DNA of 64,000 nucleotides from Neisseria sp. (lineage in GTDB: Bacteria; Pseudomonadota; Gammaproteobacteria; Burkholderiales; Neisseriaceae), in contig JAUMYW010000002.1 of NCBI GenBank assembly GCA_030528455.1, forward strand, positions 62,001-126,000, written 5' to 3'. Below are positions 9,482-18,733 of this stretch, piece by piece. Made by a program: the position numbers and the translations under genes. How positions within the stretch are numbered: the first letter of the stretch is position 1; every line of letters starts with the position of its first letter. The notes under the pieces are model-generated. The model searched no databases. It was given only the letters and a program-made list of their open reading frames with translations, and was not told the DNA's origin.

Positions 9482-10957
9482 ATGATTACGCTGCAACAAT
9501 TTCAGGAACAAGCCGCCTCAGGCTATAACCGCATTCCCTTGGTACAGGAACTGTTGGCCGATTTGGATACGCCCTTATCGCTTTATCTGAAACTGGCCAA
9601 CCGTCCGTTCAGCTATCTGCTCGAATCCGTAGTCGGCGGCGAACGTTTTGGGCGTTATTCCTTTATCGGCCTGCCCTGCAACACCTATCTGAAAGCCTCG
9701 GGCAAACATGTGGAAATCTGCCGGAAAGGCCAAAAAACCGAACATTACGAAGGTAACCCCCTTCCGCTTATCGAATCGTTCCATCAAAGCTTCAAAACTC
9801 CCGACATTCCCGGCCTGCCTCGTTTTACCGGAGGACTGGTCGGCTACTTTGGCTATGAAACTATCTATCACTTCGAACATTTCGCTCACCGCCTGAAAAA
9901 TCAAGCCAAAGCCGATCCGCTCGATACACCCGACATTCTGCTGATGCTGTCGGAAGAATTGGCGGTTATAGACAATCTTTCCGGCAAAATCCATCTGATT
10001 GTCTATGCCGACCCTGCCAAACCGAACAGCTATTTCCAAGCCCGCGAACGCTTGGAAAGCCTGCGCGAACAATTGCGTCAAAGCTGTGCCATTCCGCTTT
10101 CTCTGGGCAGTCCGTCCGGCGAAGCCGTCAGCGAATTCGGCGAAGAAGCGTTTAAAGCCGCCATCGGCAAAATCAAAGACTATATTTTTGCCGGAGACTG
10201 CATGCAGGTTGTACCAAGCCAGCGTATGTCTATGCCGTTTCACGACAACCCGCTCTCTCTGTACCGCGCCCTGCGCACCCTTAATCCTTCACCCTACCTG
10301 TTTTACTACAATTTCGACGAATTCCACATTGTCGGTTCGTCGCCTGAGATTCTTGTCCGCCGCGAAAAAGACAATGTTGTCGTACGGCCGATTGCCGGCA
10401 CGCGCCTGCGTGGTCAAACACCCTCAGAAGATGCAGCCAACGAACAGGATCTGCTGTCCGACAGCAAAGAAATTGCCGAACACATTATGCTGATTGACTT
10501 GGGACGCAATGATGTGGGCCGCATCAGCAAAACCGGCCAAGTAACGGTTACCGAACAAATGACGGTGGAAAAATATTCCCATGTCATGCATATCGTTTCC
10601 AATGTAGAAGGCCGTCTGCAACAAAATATCAGCAATATGGACATTCTCGCTGCAACCTTCCCCGCCGGCACACTGTCCGGTGCACCAAAAATCCGTGCCA
10701 TGGAAATTATTGAAGAAATCGAACCCTCCAAACGCGGCATTTACGGCGGGGCAGTCGGCGTATGGGGTTTCAACAACGATATGGATTTGGCTATTGCTAT
10801 CCGAACCGCAGTCATCAGAAACAACACTCTTTATGTCCAAAGCGGAGCAGGCGTAGTTGCCGACTCCGACCCGCAAAGCGAATGGCAGGAGACACAAAAC
10901 AAAGCCCGCGCCGTTATCCGTGCCGCGCAAATGGTTCAAGAAGGCTTAGACAGATAA
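9482..10957 (+). CDS. trpE: Anthranilate synthase component I
   Basis: This 491-residue enzyme converts chorismate to anthranilate, the first step of tryptophan synthesis, with the TrpG glutaminase as partner. The C-terminal chorismate-binding domain has [48 protein letters not shown] and [20 protein letters not shown], all characteristic of TrpE. The frame extends upstream to 9395, but the ATG at 9482 begins [20 protein letters not shown], which matches the family N-terminus. No trpG is adjacent, and trpB lies at 53.3-54.5 kb, so the trp genes are dispersed. No leader peptide attenuator was recognised. Confidence 0.95.
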   Translation: MITLQQFQEQAASGYNRIPLVQELLADLDTPLSLYLKLANRPFSYLLESVVGGERFGRYSFIGLPCNTYLKASGKHVEICRKGQKTEHYEGNPLPLIESFHQSFKTPDIPGLPRFTGGLVGYFGYETIYHFEHFAHRLKNQAKADPLDTPDILLMLSEELAVIDNLSGKIHLIVYADPAKPNSYFQARERLESLREQLRQSCAIPLSLGSPSGEAVSEFGEEAFKAAIGKIKDYIFAGDCMQVVPSQRMSMPFHDNPLSLYRALRTLNPSPYLFYYNFDEFHIVGSSPEILVRREKDNVVVRPIAGTRLRGQTPSEDAANEQDLLSDSKEIAEHIMLIDLGRNDVGRISKTGQVTVTEQMTVEKYSHVMHIVSNVEGRLQQNISNMDILAATFPAGTLSGAPKIRAMEIIEEIEPSKRGIYGGAVGVWGFNNDMDLAIAIRTAVIRNNTLYVQSGAGVVADSDPQSEWQETQNKARAVIRAAQMVQEGLDR

Positions 10958-11593
10958 TGTCCGGTGTATTTGGAGATTGCATGTAACATCGCACCGACTT
11001 TGTCTATTGTTTGTAAAAGTTTTGTCATAACAAATAAAATGCAAACATGCGAACTTGGGCATTCTTGCGATCAAACCTTGATACCGCGAACCCGTGCACA
11101 AGCAGATACCGCCACAGACGGGATTGGTGTCTGAATATGGTAAGACGTTCGGCATAACCTTCGTAATCGTTGTAAATCGCACAGGCGGCAGGTTTCAGCG
11201 TTGGGCGGTGTACGCCAGCAGGCCGCTGCCTCCGAAAGACCGACAACCATCCTGCCCATATCTGCCTGCGCACTGAGACGGCAAACTGCAAAACGGAACC
11301 GAACACCACCGCCTGCCTGATGTTACCTGCATCACTCTCAAACGCGATTTTTAAGACTCAAAGCAGCATTTCTGCCATAAAAAGCAAAAACGCTGCAAAA
11401 AACGCTATCAAATTTTATTGTATCCTGTTCCAGTGCAACGTTACATAATTGGAAATCAAAAATTCGCAGGCATCACCAACAAGATCGATTTCATTATGGG
11501 TAAAATCACCGAAATCCAACTCCGCCACGCCTTTTAATACGACCCAGCCAAACGGTGTTTAAACTTTCATTTCTTAGAGAAGTTTTTATATCT
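10958..11593. other. Non-coding or decayed stretch after trpE
   Basis: About 640 bp carry no intact gene that I recognise. Short open frames occur in all three minus-strand frames at 10946-11309, and the most protein-like content jumps between frames. This is what a degenerate gene looks like, but no family could be assigned. DUS copies are absent from this stretch, unlike most neighbouring intergenic DNA. Confidence 0.4.
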
Positions 11594-11921
11594 TCAAATA
11601 GTTAAATCATAAGGATAAAATGTCGTTGCATATTCTTCGCTGCTAGTCAAATCTGCTTTGACTTCATCGGCAATTCCGCTATCCGCCATTTCTGCATAAC
11701 AAAAACCGCCGTTTTCCACAAAATTCACCAAATGCAAATGTTTGCAGATAATATACCCAATACATATAGTTTGAAGCCGAACCCCGCACATCATCTGCAA
11801 CTTGCCAAATACAGTGGTAAAGTTCAACATGCTGTTTGAGATTGCATATTTCTAGCAGTTTCCATTGATAAGACCTTATTGGACGATACCGCCGAAACAG
11901 GCTGAAGACGGCATATTGCAA
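11594..11921 (-). pseudogene. Frameshifted remnant of an unidentified small protein
   Basis: Two minus-strand frames read as one protein if a single T is removed from a TTTT run near 11727-11730. The upstream frame gives HVELYHCIWQVADDVRG and continues to LQTFAFGEF. The downstream frame then gives VENGGFCYAEMADSGIADEV and ends FYPYDLTI. The joined product would be roughly 100 residues, acidic at the C-terminus, with no family that I recognise. The 5' end is unclear: the first ATG, at 11921, runs into a DUS-like sequence with one mismatch, so the true start may have been lost there. A sequencing error in the homopolymer is possible. Confidence 0.45.
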
Positions 11922-11936
11922 GCGGATAAGCTTGTA

Positions 11937-12425
11937 TCAAGCTATCCGCTCGTAACGTACATCCAAAATCTCGATTTCTTCACGGCCGTCGGGGGTGTTC
12001 AGGACGACTTCGTCGCCCTCCCTGGCTTTGATCAGACAGCGTGCCAGCGGAGAAATCCAGGAAATTTTATTGTTTGCAGTATCTATCTCGTCAATGCCGA
12101 CTATCCGCACAGTCTGTTCGCTGCCGTTGCCGCGCAGAATATCAACCGTTGCACCGAAAAAAATCTGATCTGTGGCTTCGCGCGTTTCGGGATCCACTAC
12201 CTGAGCGGCTTCCAGCCGCTTGGTCAGGAAACGGATACGACGGTCGATTTCACGCATTCTCCGTTTCCCGTAAAGATAATCGCCGTTTTCGCTGCGGTCG
12301 CCGTTGGAAGCCGCCCAATTGACGATTTGTACGATTTCCGGACGCTCTTTGTTGACCAGCAGATACAACTCGTCTTTCAAGGCCTGCCAGCCTGCCGGAG
12401 TAATGTAATTCGGGGTATCACTCAT
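11937..12425 (-). CDS. greB: Transcription elongation factor GreB
   Basis: This 162-residue protein enters the secondary channel of stalled RNA polymerase and stimulates cleavage of the backtracked transcript. The N-terminal coiled-coil contains ASNGDRSENGDYLYGKRRMREIDRRIRFL, with the acidic DRSEN tip that coordinates the catalytic magnesium. The C-terminal FKBP-like domain includes ISWISPLARCLIKAREGDEV. The frame stays open upstream to 13040 within recB, but MSDTPNYITPAGWQALKDEL matches the family start and gives the normal length. A DUS lies just upstream of the ATG. It is divergent from recB. GreB is preferred over GreA because of the YLYGKRR and DRRIR features. Confidence 0.94.
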   Translation of the reverse strand: MSDTPNYITPAGWQALKDELYLLVNKERPEIVQIVNWAASNGDRSENGDYLYGKRRMREIDRRIRFLTKRLEAAQVVDPETREATDQIFFGATVDILRGNGSEQTVRIVGIDEIDTANNKISWISPLARCLIKAREGDEVVLNTPDGREEIEILDVRYERIA

Positions 12426-12560
12426 GATATGCCGTCTGCAGAATAATAAAGAAAATGCGGATTGTACCGACTTCCGCCCGGTGGGAAAAGCTGCAGGAAA
12501 AACGGTTTTTCTGCCCGCTCCTTCGCTATATAATCGCGTTTTATCTTTCGCGAAACCGTT

Positions 12561-15500
12561 ATGACACGTACCGCCCTGCCATTTGCCGTACTCGATATTC
12601 CGATTGAAGGAAGCAATCTGATAGAAGCCTCCGCAGGAACCGGAAAAACGTGGAATATTGCCGCACTGTTTGCCCGTTTGGTGGTATTGGAACGGCTTCC
12701 GGTCGATGCCGTACTGGTGGTAACGTTTACCAAAGCAGCAACAGCGGAATTGAAAAACCGTCTGCGGGCGCGTTTGGAAGAAACCGCAGACTGTCTGGCA
12801 CACCCCGAAAAACGGGCAAATGCCGATCCTTTCCTGCAGGATTTGCTTGCACGTGCCGAACAACAGGAAAGCACGGAGATACTGCAACTTCGCCTCAAAG
12901 CCGCACTTTCGCAGTTTGACAATGCGGCGATTTATACCATTCACGGTTTCTGCCAGCGTGTTTTGCGCGATTATGCCTTTCTCTGCCAAGTACCTTTCGA
13001 TCTCGATTTGGACGAAGAACAAAATCCCGCCCTGCTTCATGCCTTACAGGATTTTTGGCGGTATTCGGTTGCCACCGACCGTTCCTCAGCAGAAGTGGCA
13101 GTCAAATTCAAACAAACTCCTGCCCGAATACTCAAACTGATGGGCAATTGGGCTGGGAGACCCAATCTGACCTGCAGACGGCCTCACACCAACGTTGCAG
13201 CCAAAGCCTCACAGGTATCTGTCTTGTGGCAGCAGGTTCAAAACGGCTTGGGCGATTTAGAACGGCAGTTTTGGATAATCCACCCCGACTTAAACGGCAA
13301 TTCGTTCAGAGCCGAAGCCTACCGCAAAAAATTCGCCCGACTGCACGAATGGAAGCATCTGCCGCAGCCGCCTTATCAGGAACTGTCGGCCTTATTGTGC
13401 AGCAGCAAGCAGGAAAACGTATTTGCCGCCGATTATCTTTTGTCGAAAGCGAAGAAAAACCGGACACCGGACGAAAACTGCGTGCAGGCCTTATCCGTTT
13501 TAGGCAGACTGTACACCGCCTTGCAAGAATACGAATCCGAAGAACAAAGCGCGCTGGCCGCCTTGCAAATCGATGCTTTAAACGTCTTTAAAACAGCCTC
13601 GGCCGAACAGAAAAAACGAGAAAACCGCCGCAGTTACGATGATCTGCTGACAGATGTACACGATGCGCTGACTCACAGACAGCACGCGGATTTGCTGGCG
13701 AAAACCGTTGCTTCCGTTTGGAAAGTCGCGCTGATTGACGAATTTCAGGATACGGACGGCCTGCAATACGGCATTTTCCGCAAAATCTTTGCCGATAACG
13801 GCAATCCGCTGTTTTTGGTCGGCGATCCGAAACAGGCGATTTACGCCTTTCGCGGTGCCGACATCCGCACCTATCTGGGTGCTGCCGCCGACGCGCAGCA
13901 GCATTACACTCTGACCACCAACCGCCGCAGCCATCGGGCACTTATCCGCAGCATTAATTATCTGTTCATGCAGAAAAAACATCCATTTGTTCTGGAAGGC
14001 ATCGGCTACCCCGAAGTAGATGCCGCCCGGGAGGAAATACGGCTGCTACCGAAACAGACGGCCTTTACCGTGCGTTGGTTGTTGCAGGAAGGGGAAAAAC
14101 CGAACAAAGACGTTTTGCGTCGGCGTTCGGCCGAATATTGTGCCGACGAAATCGCCGCCACCCTGAACGAAACGGCCGAAGGCCGTCTGCAACTGAGCGG
14201 CAAGCCCTTGGAAGCCGGCGGTATCGCGGTACTCGTCCGCACCCACAACGAAGCCAAAATGGCGGCGGAGGCTCTACGGAAACGCGGTGTGCGCAGCGTA
14301 CTTTTAGGACAGGATTCGGTATTTGCCAGCGAAGAAGCACAAGCTCTGTCCGTTCTCTTGGGCTTCTTCCTGGAACCGCGCCGGATCAGTCTGCTGCGTT
14401 TCGTTTTATCCGGTATCTTGTTCGGCTTTACCGCAGACGAATTGGCCGAACTCAATCAAAACGAAACCCGACTGGCCGGATACATCGAAGCGGCAGGCGA
14501 TGCGCTCGCACAATGGCAGCAGTACGGCATTTACACCGCCTTACAGAATTTCGATTTGCGCTACGGCCTGAGCGTACGCCTGCTTGCAGGCGGCAAGGAA
14601 CGCAGTTTGAGCAACTTCCGCCAACTGGCCGAACTCCTGGCTGCCGAAGACGAAACAGGACAGACACCGGCCGCACTGCAACAATGGCTGGAAGGACAAA
14701 TCCTGCACAGCCGCACACACGACGCATCTCTCCTGCGTCTGGAAAGCGACGAAGCCCTGGTCAAAATCGTTACCATGCACGCCGCCAAAGGTCTGCAATA
14801 TCCACTGGTATTCTGCCCCTTCGCCTGGGACGGAAAAGATAACGTCAAACAGGAATGGCAAAACGTTCCCCGCCAAGAAGATTCTTTACTGCTGCACACC
14901 TCGCAGTTGTCGGAAGAGGATATACAGCAACTGAAAAACGAAGCAGCAGGCGAAAACCTTCGCCTGCTCTATGTCGCCCTCACTCGCGCGGAGGAACGCC
15001 TGATAATCTATGCCGCCCCCTGCAAAAACACCCCCGCCAATCCGTTTGCCTATCTGCTCGAAGGCAGCACGGACAGCACTTTTAACGAGGTGCAGACGGC
15101 ATACGAACAGGAAACAGACCATTCTGCCATGCTGTTGGCCAATTGGCAGCGCTTTGCCGACAATGCACTCGAAGGCTGCGATATCGCCCTGTTGACCGAT
15201 GTGCCGCCGCCGACCGCCTGCAAAGCGGACAACAAATCCGAAAGCATCGGATATCAAGCCGGAAGCCTGCCGGAACGGCGGTTCCGCTTCATCCGGCAAA
15301 CCAGCTTTACCGGCCTGACCCGTAATCTGCCGCACAAACACAGCACCGATGATACCGACACCCTGCTGCCCGTACTGGACAGTGCAGAAACCGCACCTTC
15401 CGAACAAATTTCAGACAGTCTCGCAAAGGAAACCGTCAACCCGTACAGCTTTCTCCATTTTCCGCGCGGCACCAACGCCGGCGTATGCCTGCACGAACTG

Positions 15501-16145
15501 CTGGAACACACCGACTTCTCCCGTCCCGCATCCGGCCAGCAAAGCCTGTTTGCTGAAACCCTGTCGCGTTACGGTTTTGAAGATATCTGGCTGCCTGCCG
15601 TCTGCAAGATGGCCGACACCGTTTCCGCCGCACCGCTGCCCGACGGTCTGACCCTGGCCGAAACACCATCCTCCCGCCGCCTGAACGAAATGGGCTTCCT
15701 GATGCATATGCAGGATTTCAACTTGGACCATTTGAAAAAACAACTGGCCTCCTGCGGCCTTCCGTCCGTCTGTCTGGCCGCATCCGAAACACTCGATTTT
15801 GCCACGCTCAACGGTTTCCTCAACGGCTTTATCGACCTCACCGTCCTACTTGCAGACGGCCAAATCTGTATCACCGACTACAAATCCAACCATCTGGGCA
15901 TGAGTGCCGACGACTATCGGAAAGACGCGCTCGACGAAGCCGTTGCCGAACACCATTACTATCTTCAGGCACTGATTTACGCCGTTGCCGCCGCCCGTTA
16001 CGCCCTTTTCCGCAGATTACCCCTGCATACCGTCCATATCCGCTATTTCTTCCTGCGCAGCATGGAAAACGGCACAACCAACGGCATCTGGACATGGGAT
16101 ATTCCGCTAAGCAAACTCGCGCCTTGGCTTCCTCCCGCCCCCTGA
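12561..16145 (+). CDS. recB: Exodeoxyribonuclease V beta subunit (RecB helicase-nuclease)
   Basis: This 1194-residue subunit of RecBCD is a 3'-5' helicase with a C-terminal nuclease domain. It processes double-strand breaks to load RecA. The Walker A motif is in LIEASAGTGKTWNIAALFARL at about residues 15-35. Helicase motifs follow as VVTFTKAATAELKNR, LIDEFQDTDGLQY, VGDPKQAIYAFRGAD, VKIVTMHAAKGLQYPLVF and RLLYVALTRAEERL. The nuclease site is in DGQICITDYKSNHLG near residues 1102-1116, with the Asp and Lys of the PD-(D/E)XK fold. The length is normal. recC and recD are not adjacent, so the complex is encoded at dispersed loci. Confidence 0.96.
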   Translation: MTRTALPFAVLDIPIEGSNLIEASAGTGKTWNIAALFARLVVLERLPVDAVLVVTFTKAATAELKNRLRARLEETADCLAHPEKRANADPFLQDLLARAEQQESTEILQLRLKAALSQFDNAAIYTIHGFCQRVLRDYAFLCQVPFDLDLDEEQNPALLHALQDFWRYSVATDRSSAEVAVKFKQTPARILKLMGNWAGRPNLTCRRPHTNVAAKASQVSVLWQQVQNGLGDLERQFWIIHPDLNGNSFRAEAYRKKFARLHEWKHLPQPPYQELSALLCSSKQENVFAADYLLSKAKKNRTPDENCVQALSVLGRLYTALQEYESEEQSALAALQIDALNVFKTASAEQKKRENRRSYDDLLTDVHDALTHRQHADLLAKTVASVWKVALIDEFQDTDGLQYGIFRKIFADNGNPLFLVGDPKQAIYAFRGADIRTYLGAAADAQQHYTLTTNRRSHRALIRSINYLFMQKKHPFVLEGIGYPEVDAAREEIRLLPKQTAFTVRWLLQEGEKPNKDVLRRRSAEYCADEIAATLNETAEGRLQLSGKPLEAGGIAVLVRTHNEAKMAAEALRKRGVRSVLLGQDSVFASEEAQALSVLLGFFLEPRRISLLRFVLSGILFGFTADELAELNQNETRLAGYIEAAGDALAQWQQYGIYTALQNFDLRYGLSVRLLAGGKERSLSNFRQLAELLAAEDETGQTPAALQQWLEGQILHSRTHDASLLRLESDEALVKIVTMHAAKGLQYPLVFCPFAWDGKDNVKQEWQNVPRQEDSLLLHTSQLSEEDIQQLKNEAAGENLRLLYVALTRAEERLIIYAAPCKNTPANPFAYLLEGSTDSTFNEVQTAYEQETDHSAMLLANWQRFADNALEGCDIALLTDVPPPTACKADNKSESIGYQAGSLPERRFRFIRQTSFTGLTRNLPHKHSTDDTDTLLPVLDSAETAPSEQISDSLAKETVNPYSFLHFPRGTNAGVCLHELLEHTDFSRPASGQQSLFAETLSRYGFEDIWLPAVCKMADTVSAAPLPDGLTLAETPSSRRLNEMGFLMHMQDFNLDHLKKQLASCGLPSVCLAASETLDFATLNGFLNGFIDLTVLLADGQICITDYKSNHLGMSADDYRKDALDEAVAEHHYYLQALIYAVAAARYALFRRLPLHTVHIRYFFLRSMENGTTNGIWTWDIPLSKLAPWLPPAP

Positions 16146-16572
16146 ACAAACAAAAAATACCGCCTGTTCTCCGACAAACCCAAGAAATCAAGAAAACTTC
16201 ACAGCATTTTATATAACATAAAGCGGTCAGACCGCCGACAAAACAGTGTAATGTTTTTCCCAGCCGCATAATTTCAAGAAAAATGCTGCCACCACTTCCC
16301 GATGTCCCGATGCAGACGGCAAGCGTTACAACCGCTCGTTCGGATACAAAAAAACCTGCCGAAGCGTGGCAGGTTTTGCAATACAGTTGCCGAATATGCA
16401 GCAAAACAAACAATACGCGATTGCTTGAAACCTTCGAAACCGATTTTACCCTGCTGCCTGTCCGGCAGCCGGGCATATGCGTTCGAACCGCATTTGATGA
16501 TTATCGGGAATGATTACCTTCTGATTGACTGTCTCTTCAACTCATAGTCCGGAACAAACGGCCGGACAAATG
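16146..16572. other. Convergent intergenic region recB/purC
   Basis: This 427-bp gap lies between the 3' ends of recB and purC. It has one DUS (about 16312-16321) and one strong hairpin at 16351-16377. Short open frames cross it, but none looks like a protein gene. Confidence 0.5.
16351..16377 (-). terminator. Rho-independent terminator, minus strand
   Basis: AAAACCTGCC at 16351-16360 pairs with GGCAGGTTTT at 16368-16377 around a 7-base loop. Read on the minus strand, the stem is followed by a run of T. It lies about 200 bp beyond the purC stop, which leaves room for a long 3' untranslated region or a small RNA. Confidence 0.7.
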
Positions 16573-17433
16573 TCAGGCTGTCAGCAAATTCAGAGCCTCT
16601 TGGTATTTTTCCACCGTTTTTCGAACTACGTCGGCAGGAACACGCGGCGCAGGTGCTTTTTTATTCCAGCCGCTCGCTTCCAGCCAGTCGCGGACAAACT
16701 GTTTGTCGAAAGACGGCGGATTGGTACCGACCCGATATTGGTCTGCCGGCCAGAAACGGCTGGAATCCGGCGTTAAAACTTCGTCCATCAAAGTCAGCGT
16801 ACCGTTTTCGTCCAAACCGAATTCAAATTTCGTATCGCAGATAATGATGCCGCGTTCGAGAGCGAACTCAGCAGCTTCCGTATAAAGCTGCACGGCTTTC
16901 GCACGTACTTGCGCCGCCAATTCCTTGCCGATAATGCGTTCGCATTCCTCGTAACTGATGTTTTCATCGTGATCGCCGACTTCTGCCTTGGTCGAAGGCG
17001 TGAAAATCACTTCGGGCAGCTTCGCCGCCTCCTGCAAACCTTCCGGCAAATCAATACCGCAAACCGCCCCGGTTTTCTGGTAGTCCTTCCAACCGCTACC
17101 GGCCAGATAGCCGCGCACAATCGCTTCCACTTTCACAGGTGTCAGCTTTTTCGCGACAACCGCACGCTTTTCCAACGCACGGGCTTCATTTTCCGGCAGT
17201 ACGTCATAAACGGTGTCGCCGGTAAAATGGTTGGGCATAATATGCGCGAGTTTTTGAAACCAAAAATTGGAAATCTGAGTCAGAATTTCGCCTTTGCCCG
17301 GAATCGGGTCGTCCAAAATCACGTCAAACGCCGATAAGCGGTCGGAAGCGGTCATCAACATACGTTTGTCGTCGATTTCGTACAAATCGCGCACTTTGCC
17401 GGAATAGATTTTTTTCAAGCTGATGTCTGACAT
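16573..17433 (-). CDS. purC: Phosphoribosylaminoimidazole-succinocarboxamide synthase (SAICAR synthase)
   Basis: This 286-residue ATP-dependent ligase joins CAIR and aspartate in purine synthesis. It begins with [32 protein letters not shown], the signature of Pur[22 protein letters not shown] and LVDTKFEFG-like [15 protein letters not shown] are further family blocks. The length is that of the longer eukaryote-like PurC found in many proteobacteria (about 290) rather than the 237-residue E. coli form. lpxH lies 64 bp upstream on the same strand. purK is elsewhere in the window, so purine genes are scattered. Confidence 0.95.
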   Translation of the reverse strand: MSDISLKKIYSGKVRDLYEIDDKRMLMTASDRLSAFDVILDDPIPGKGEILTQISNFWFQKLAHIMPNHFTGDTVYDVLPENEARALEKRAVVAKKLTPVKVEAIVRGYLAGSGWKDYQKTGAVCGIDLPEGLQEAAKLPEVIFTPSTKAEVGDHDENISYEECERIIGKELAAQVRAKAVQLYTEAAEFALERGIIICDTKFEFGLDENGTLTLMDEVLTPDSSRFWPADQYRVGTNPPSFDKQFVRDWLEASGWNKKAPAPRVPADVVRKTVEKYQEALNLLTA

Positions 17434-17497
17434 AAAACTGAATCCTGTGTTAAGAAAAGCAAAGGCGGTATTGTACTCCGAAGCCGCCGCTTTGTGC

Positions 17498-18253
17498 TTA
17501 TTTTAAAGTTTCCCATTCGTAGCGGCCGTCTGCAAAAACGTTCAGACAACCGCCCTGGCCGTGTTTCCAATCCGGCAGCACCCAACGCCTTACGGTTTTC
17601 TCGCCTGCACTGTGTATGTGGCAGTTCCGGCGGTGCGTATGGCCGTGAATCATGCCGTCTGCATCGGGAAAACGCGCCAACACTTCCGATACGCCTTGCC
17701 CGGTTACATCGGAAATTTCGCTCAAACCGTTACGCGCTTTGCTGCGACGGCTGGCTTCGCGCAATTTGACCGCAATCCGCAAGCGTGTTTTCAAAGGCAG
17801 TGCGGACAAAACACCACATACCCAAGGATGTCGGATAATGCGGCGGTAACGCAGATATTTTTTATCGGCGGTACACATTTCGTCGCCGTGCAGCAAAATC
17901 ATCTGTTTTCCATACAAATCAATCAACTGTTGCGCGGGCAGAAGCTGTATGCCGCTTGCTCTGGCAAAACGCTCCCCCAACAGAAAATCACGGTTGCCGC
18001 AGATGAAATATACCGGCGTTTCGACGGCAAAGTTTTTCAGACAGCCTGCCGCTTCGCGTGCCGCGCCATCCGCCGCATCATCACCCACCCAAGCATCAAA
18101 CAAATCACCCAAAATATACAGTGCGTCGATTTTGCCGCGCCATTGTTCCAAACAGCAGGCAAACAAGGCGTTCAAATCGGGCGTATCGTCCGAAAGATGC
18201 AGGTCGGAGATAAAAACGGTACGGCGTACGGCATTATCCGAAAATCTGTTCAT
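17498..18253 (-). CDS. lpxH: UDP-2,3-diacylglucosamine diphosphatase
   Basis: This 251-residue metallophosphoesterase hydrolyses UDP-2,3-diacylglucosamine to lipid X in lipid A synthesis, at the cytoplasmic side of the inner membrane. The metal ligands sit in [10 protein letters not shown] (D17, H19), [33 protein letters not shown] and [10 protein letters not shown]. This is the LpxH pattern, including the arginine of the GNRDFLLG loop. The ATG at 18253 lies inside the upstream ArsC-like gene, overlapping by 20 bp, so the two are probably translated from one message. Confidence 0.95.
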   Translation of the reverse strand: MNRFSDNAVRRTVFISDLHLSDDTPDLNALFACCLEQWRGKIDALYILGDLFDAWVGDDAADGAAREAAGCLKNFAVETPVYFICGNRDFLLGERFARASGIQLLPAQQLIDLYGKQMILLHGDEMCTADKKYLRYRRIIRHPWVCGVLSALPLKTRLRIAVKLREASRRSKARNGLSEISDVTGQGVSEVLARFPDADGMIHGHTHRRNCHIHSAGEKTVRRWVLPDWKHGQGGCLNVFADGRYEWETLK

Positions 18254-18584
18254 ATTGTTCCGGTTTGAAGCCGCAGTAGGCTTTGCCGTCTTTCAGCAAT
18301 ACCGGCCGCTTGATAACGCTGGGATACGCCGCCATCACTTCCGCAGCTCCTTCCGGTGATGCCGTCTGCAGCTGTTCCGCTTCTGAGAGTTTGCGCCAGG
18401 TCGTACCGCGCTTGTTCAGCAAAACATCCAAAGGAATATCATTCAGCCAAGTCCGAATCTGCTCGGACGAAGGCGGTTGTTTTTTAAAATCATAAAATTC
18501 AAACGCCGCACCGCGCCCATTCAGCCACACACGTGCTTTTTTAACCGTATCGCAATTCGCGATACCATACAAAACAACCATCAA
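18234..18584 (-). CDS. ArsC/Spx-family protein (YffB type)
   Basis: This 116-residue thioredoxin-fold protein begins with VVLYGIANCDTVKKARVWL. It has the single N-terminal cysteine (C11) of the ArsC/Spx/YffB group. Later blocks are KRGTTWRKL and [21 protein letters not shown], in which the arginine of IKRPV is conserved. Proteins of this type are predicted glutathione-dependent reductases; no substrate is established for YffB. It overlaps lpxH by 20 bp. The start could be the first or second of two adjacent ATG codons. Family membership is clear; function is not. Confidence 0.88.
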   Translation of the reverse strand: MMVVLYGIANCDTVKKARVWLNGRGAAFEFYDFKKQPPSSEQIRTWLNDIPLDVLLNKRGTTWRKLSEAEQLQTASPEGAAEVMAAYPSVIKRPVLLKDGKAYCGFKPEQYEQIFG

Positions 18585-18733
18585 TCAAAACCTTAATTAT
18601 CAACAAAGAAGGCATTGTACCAAAAGCTCCCGCATCAGACTATGCCGTACCGAGCCTCCCTAAAACAAGACAAACCAGGCAAACAATGCTATGCTTCTTT
18701 CCTTTATCTTCCCAATCCGCACAGTTTCCAAGC

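Noticed and set aside
12426-13040. Upstream extension of greB into recB
   Set aside because: The minus frame is open there, but GreB has a fixed length of about 160 residues and the family start is at 12425.
16283-16547. Two overlapping short open frames between recB and purC
   Set aside because: No ribosome binding site, odd composition, and they cross the terminator hairpin at 16351-16377.
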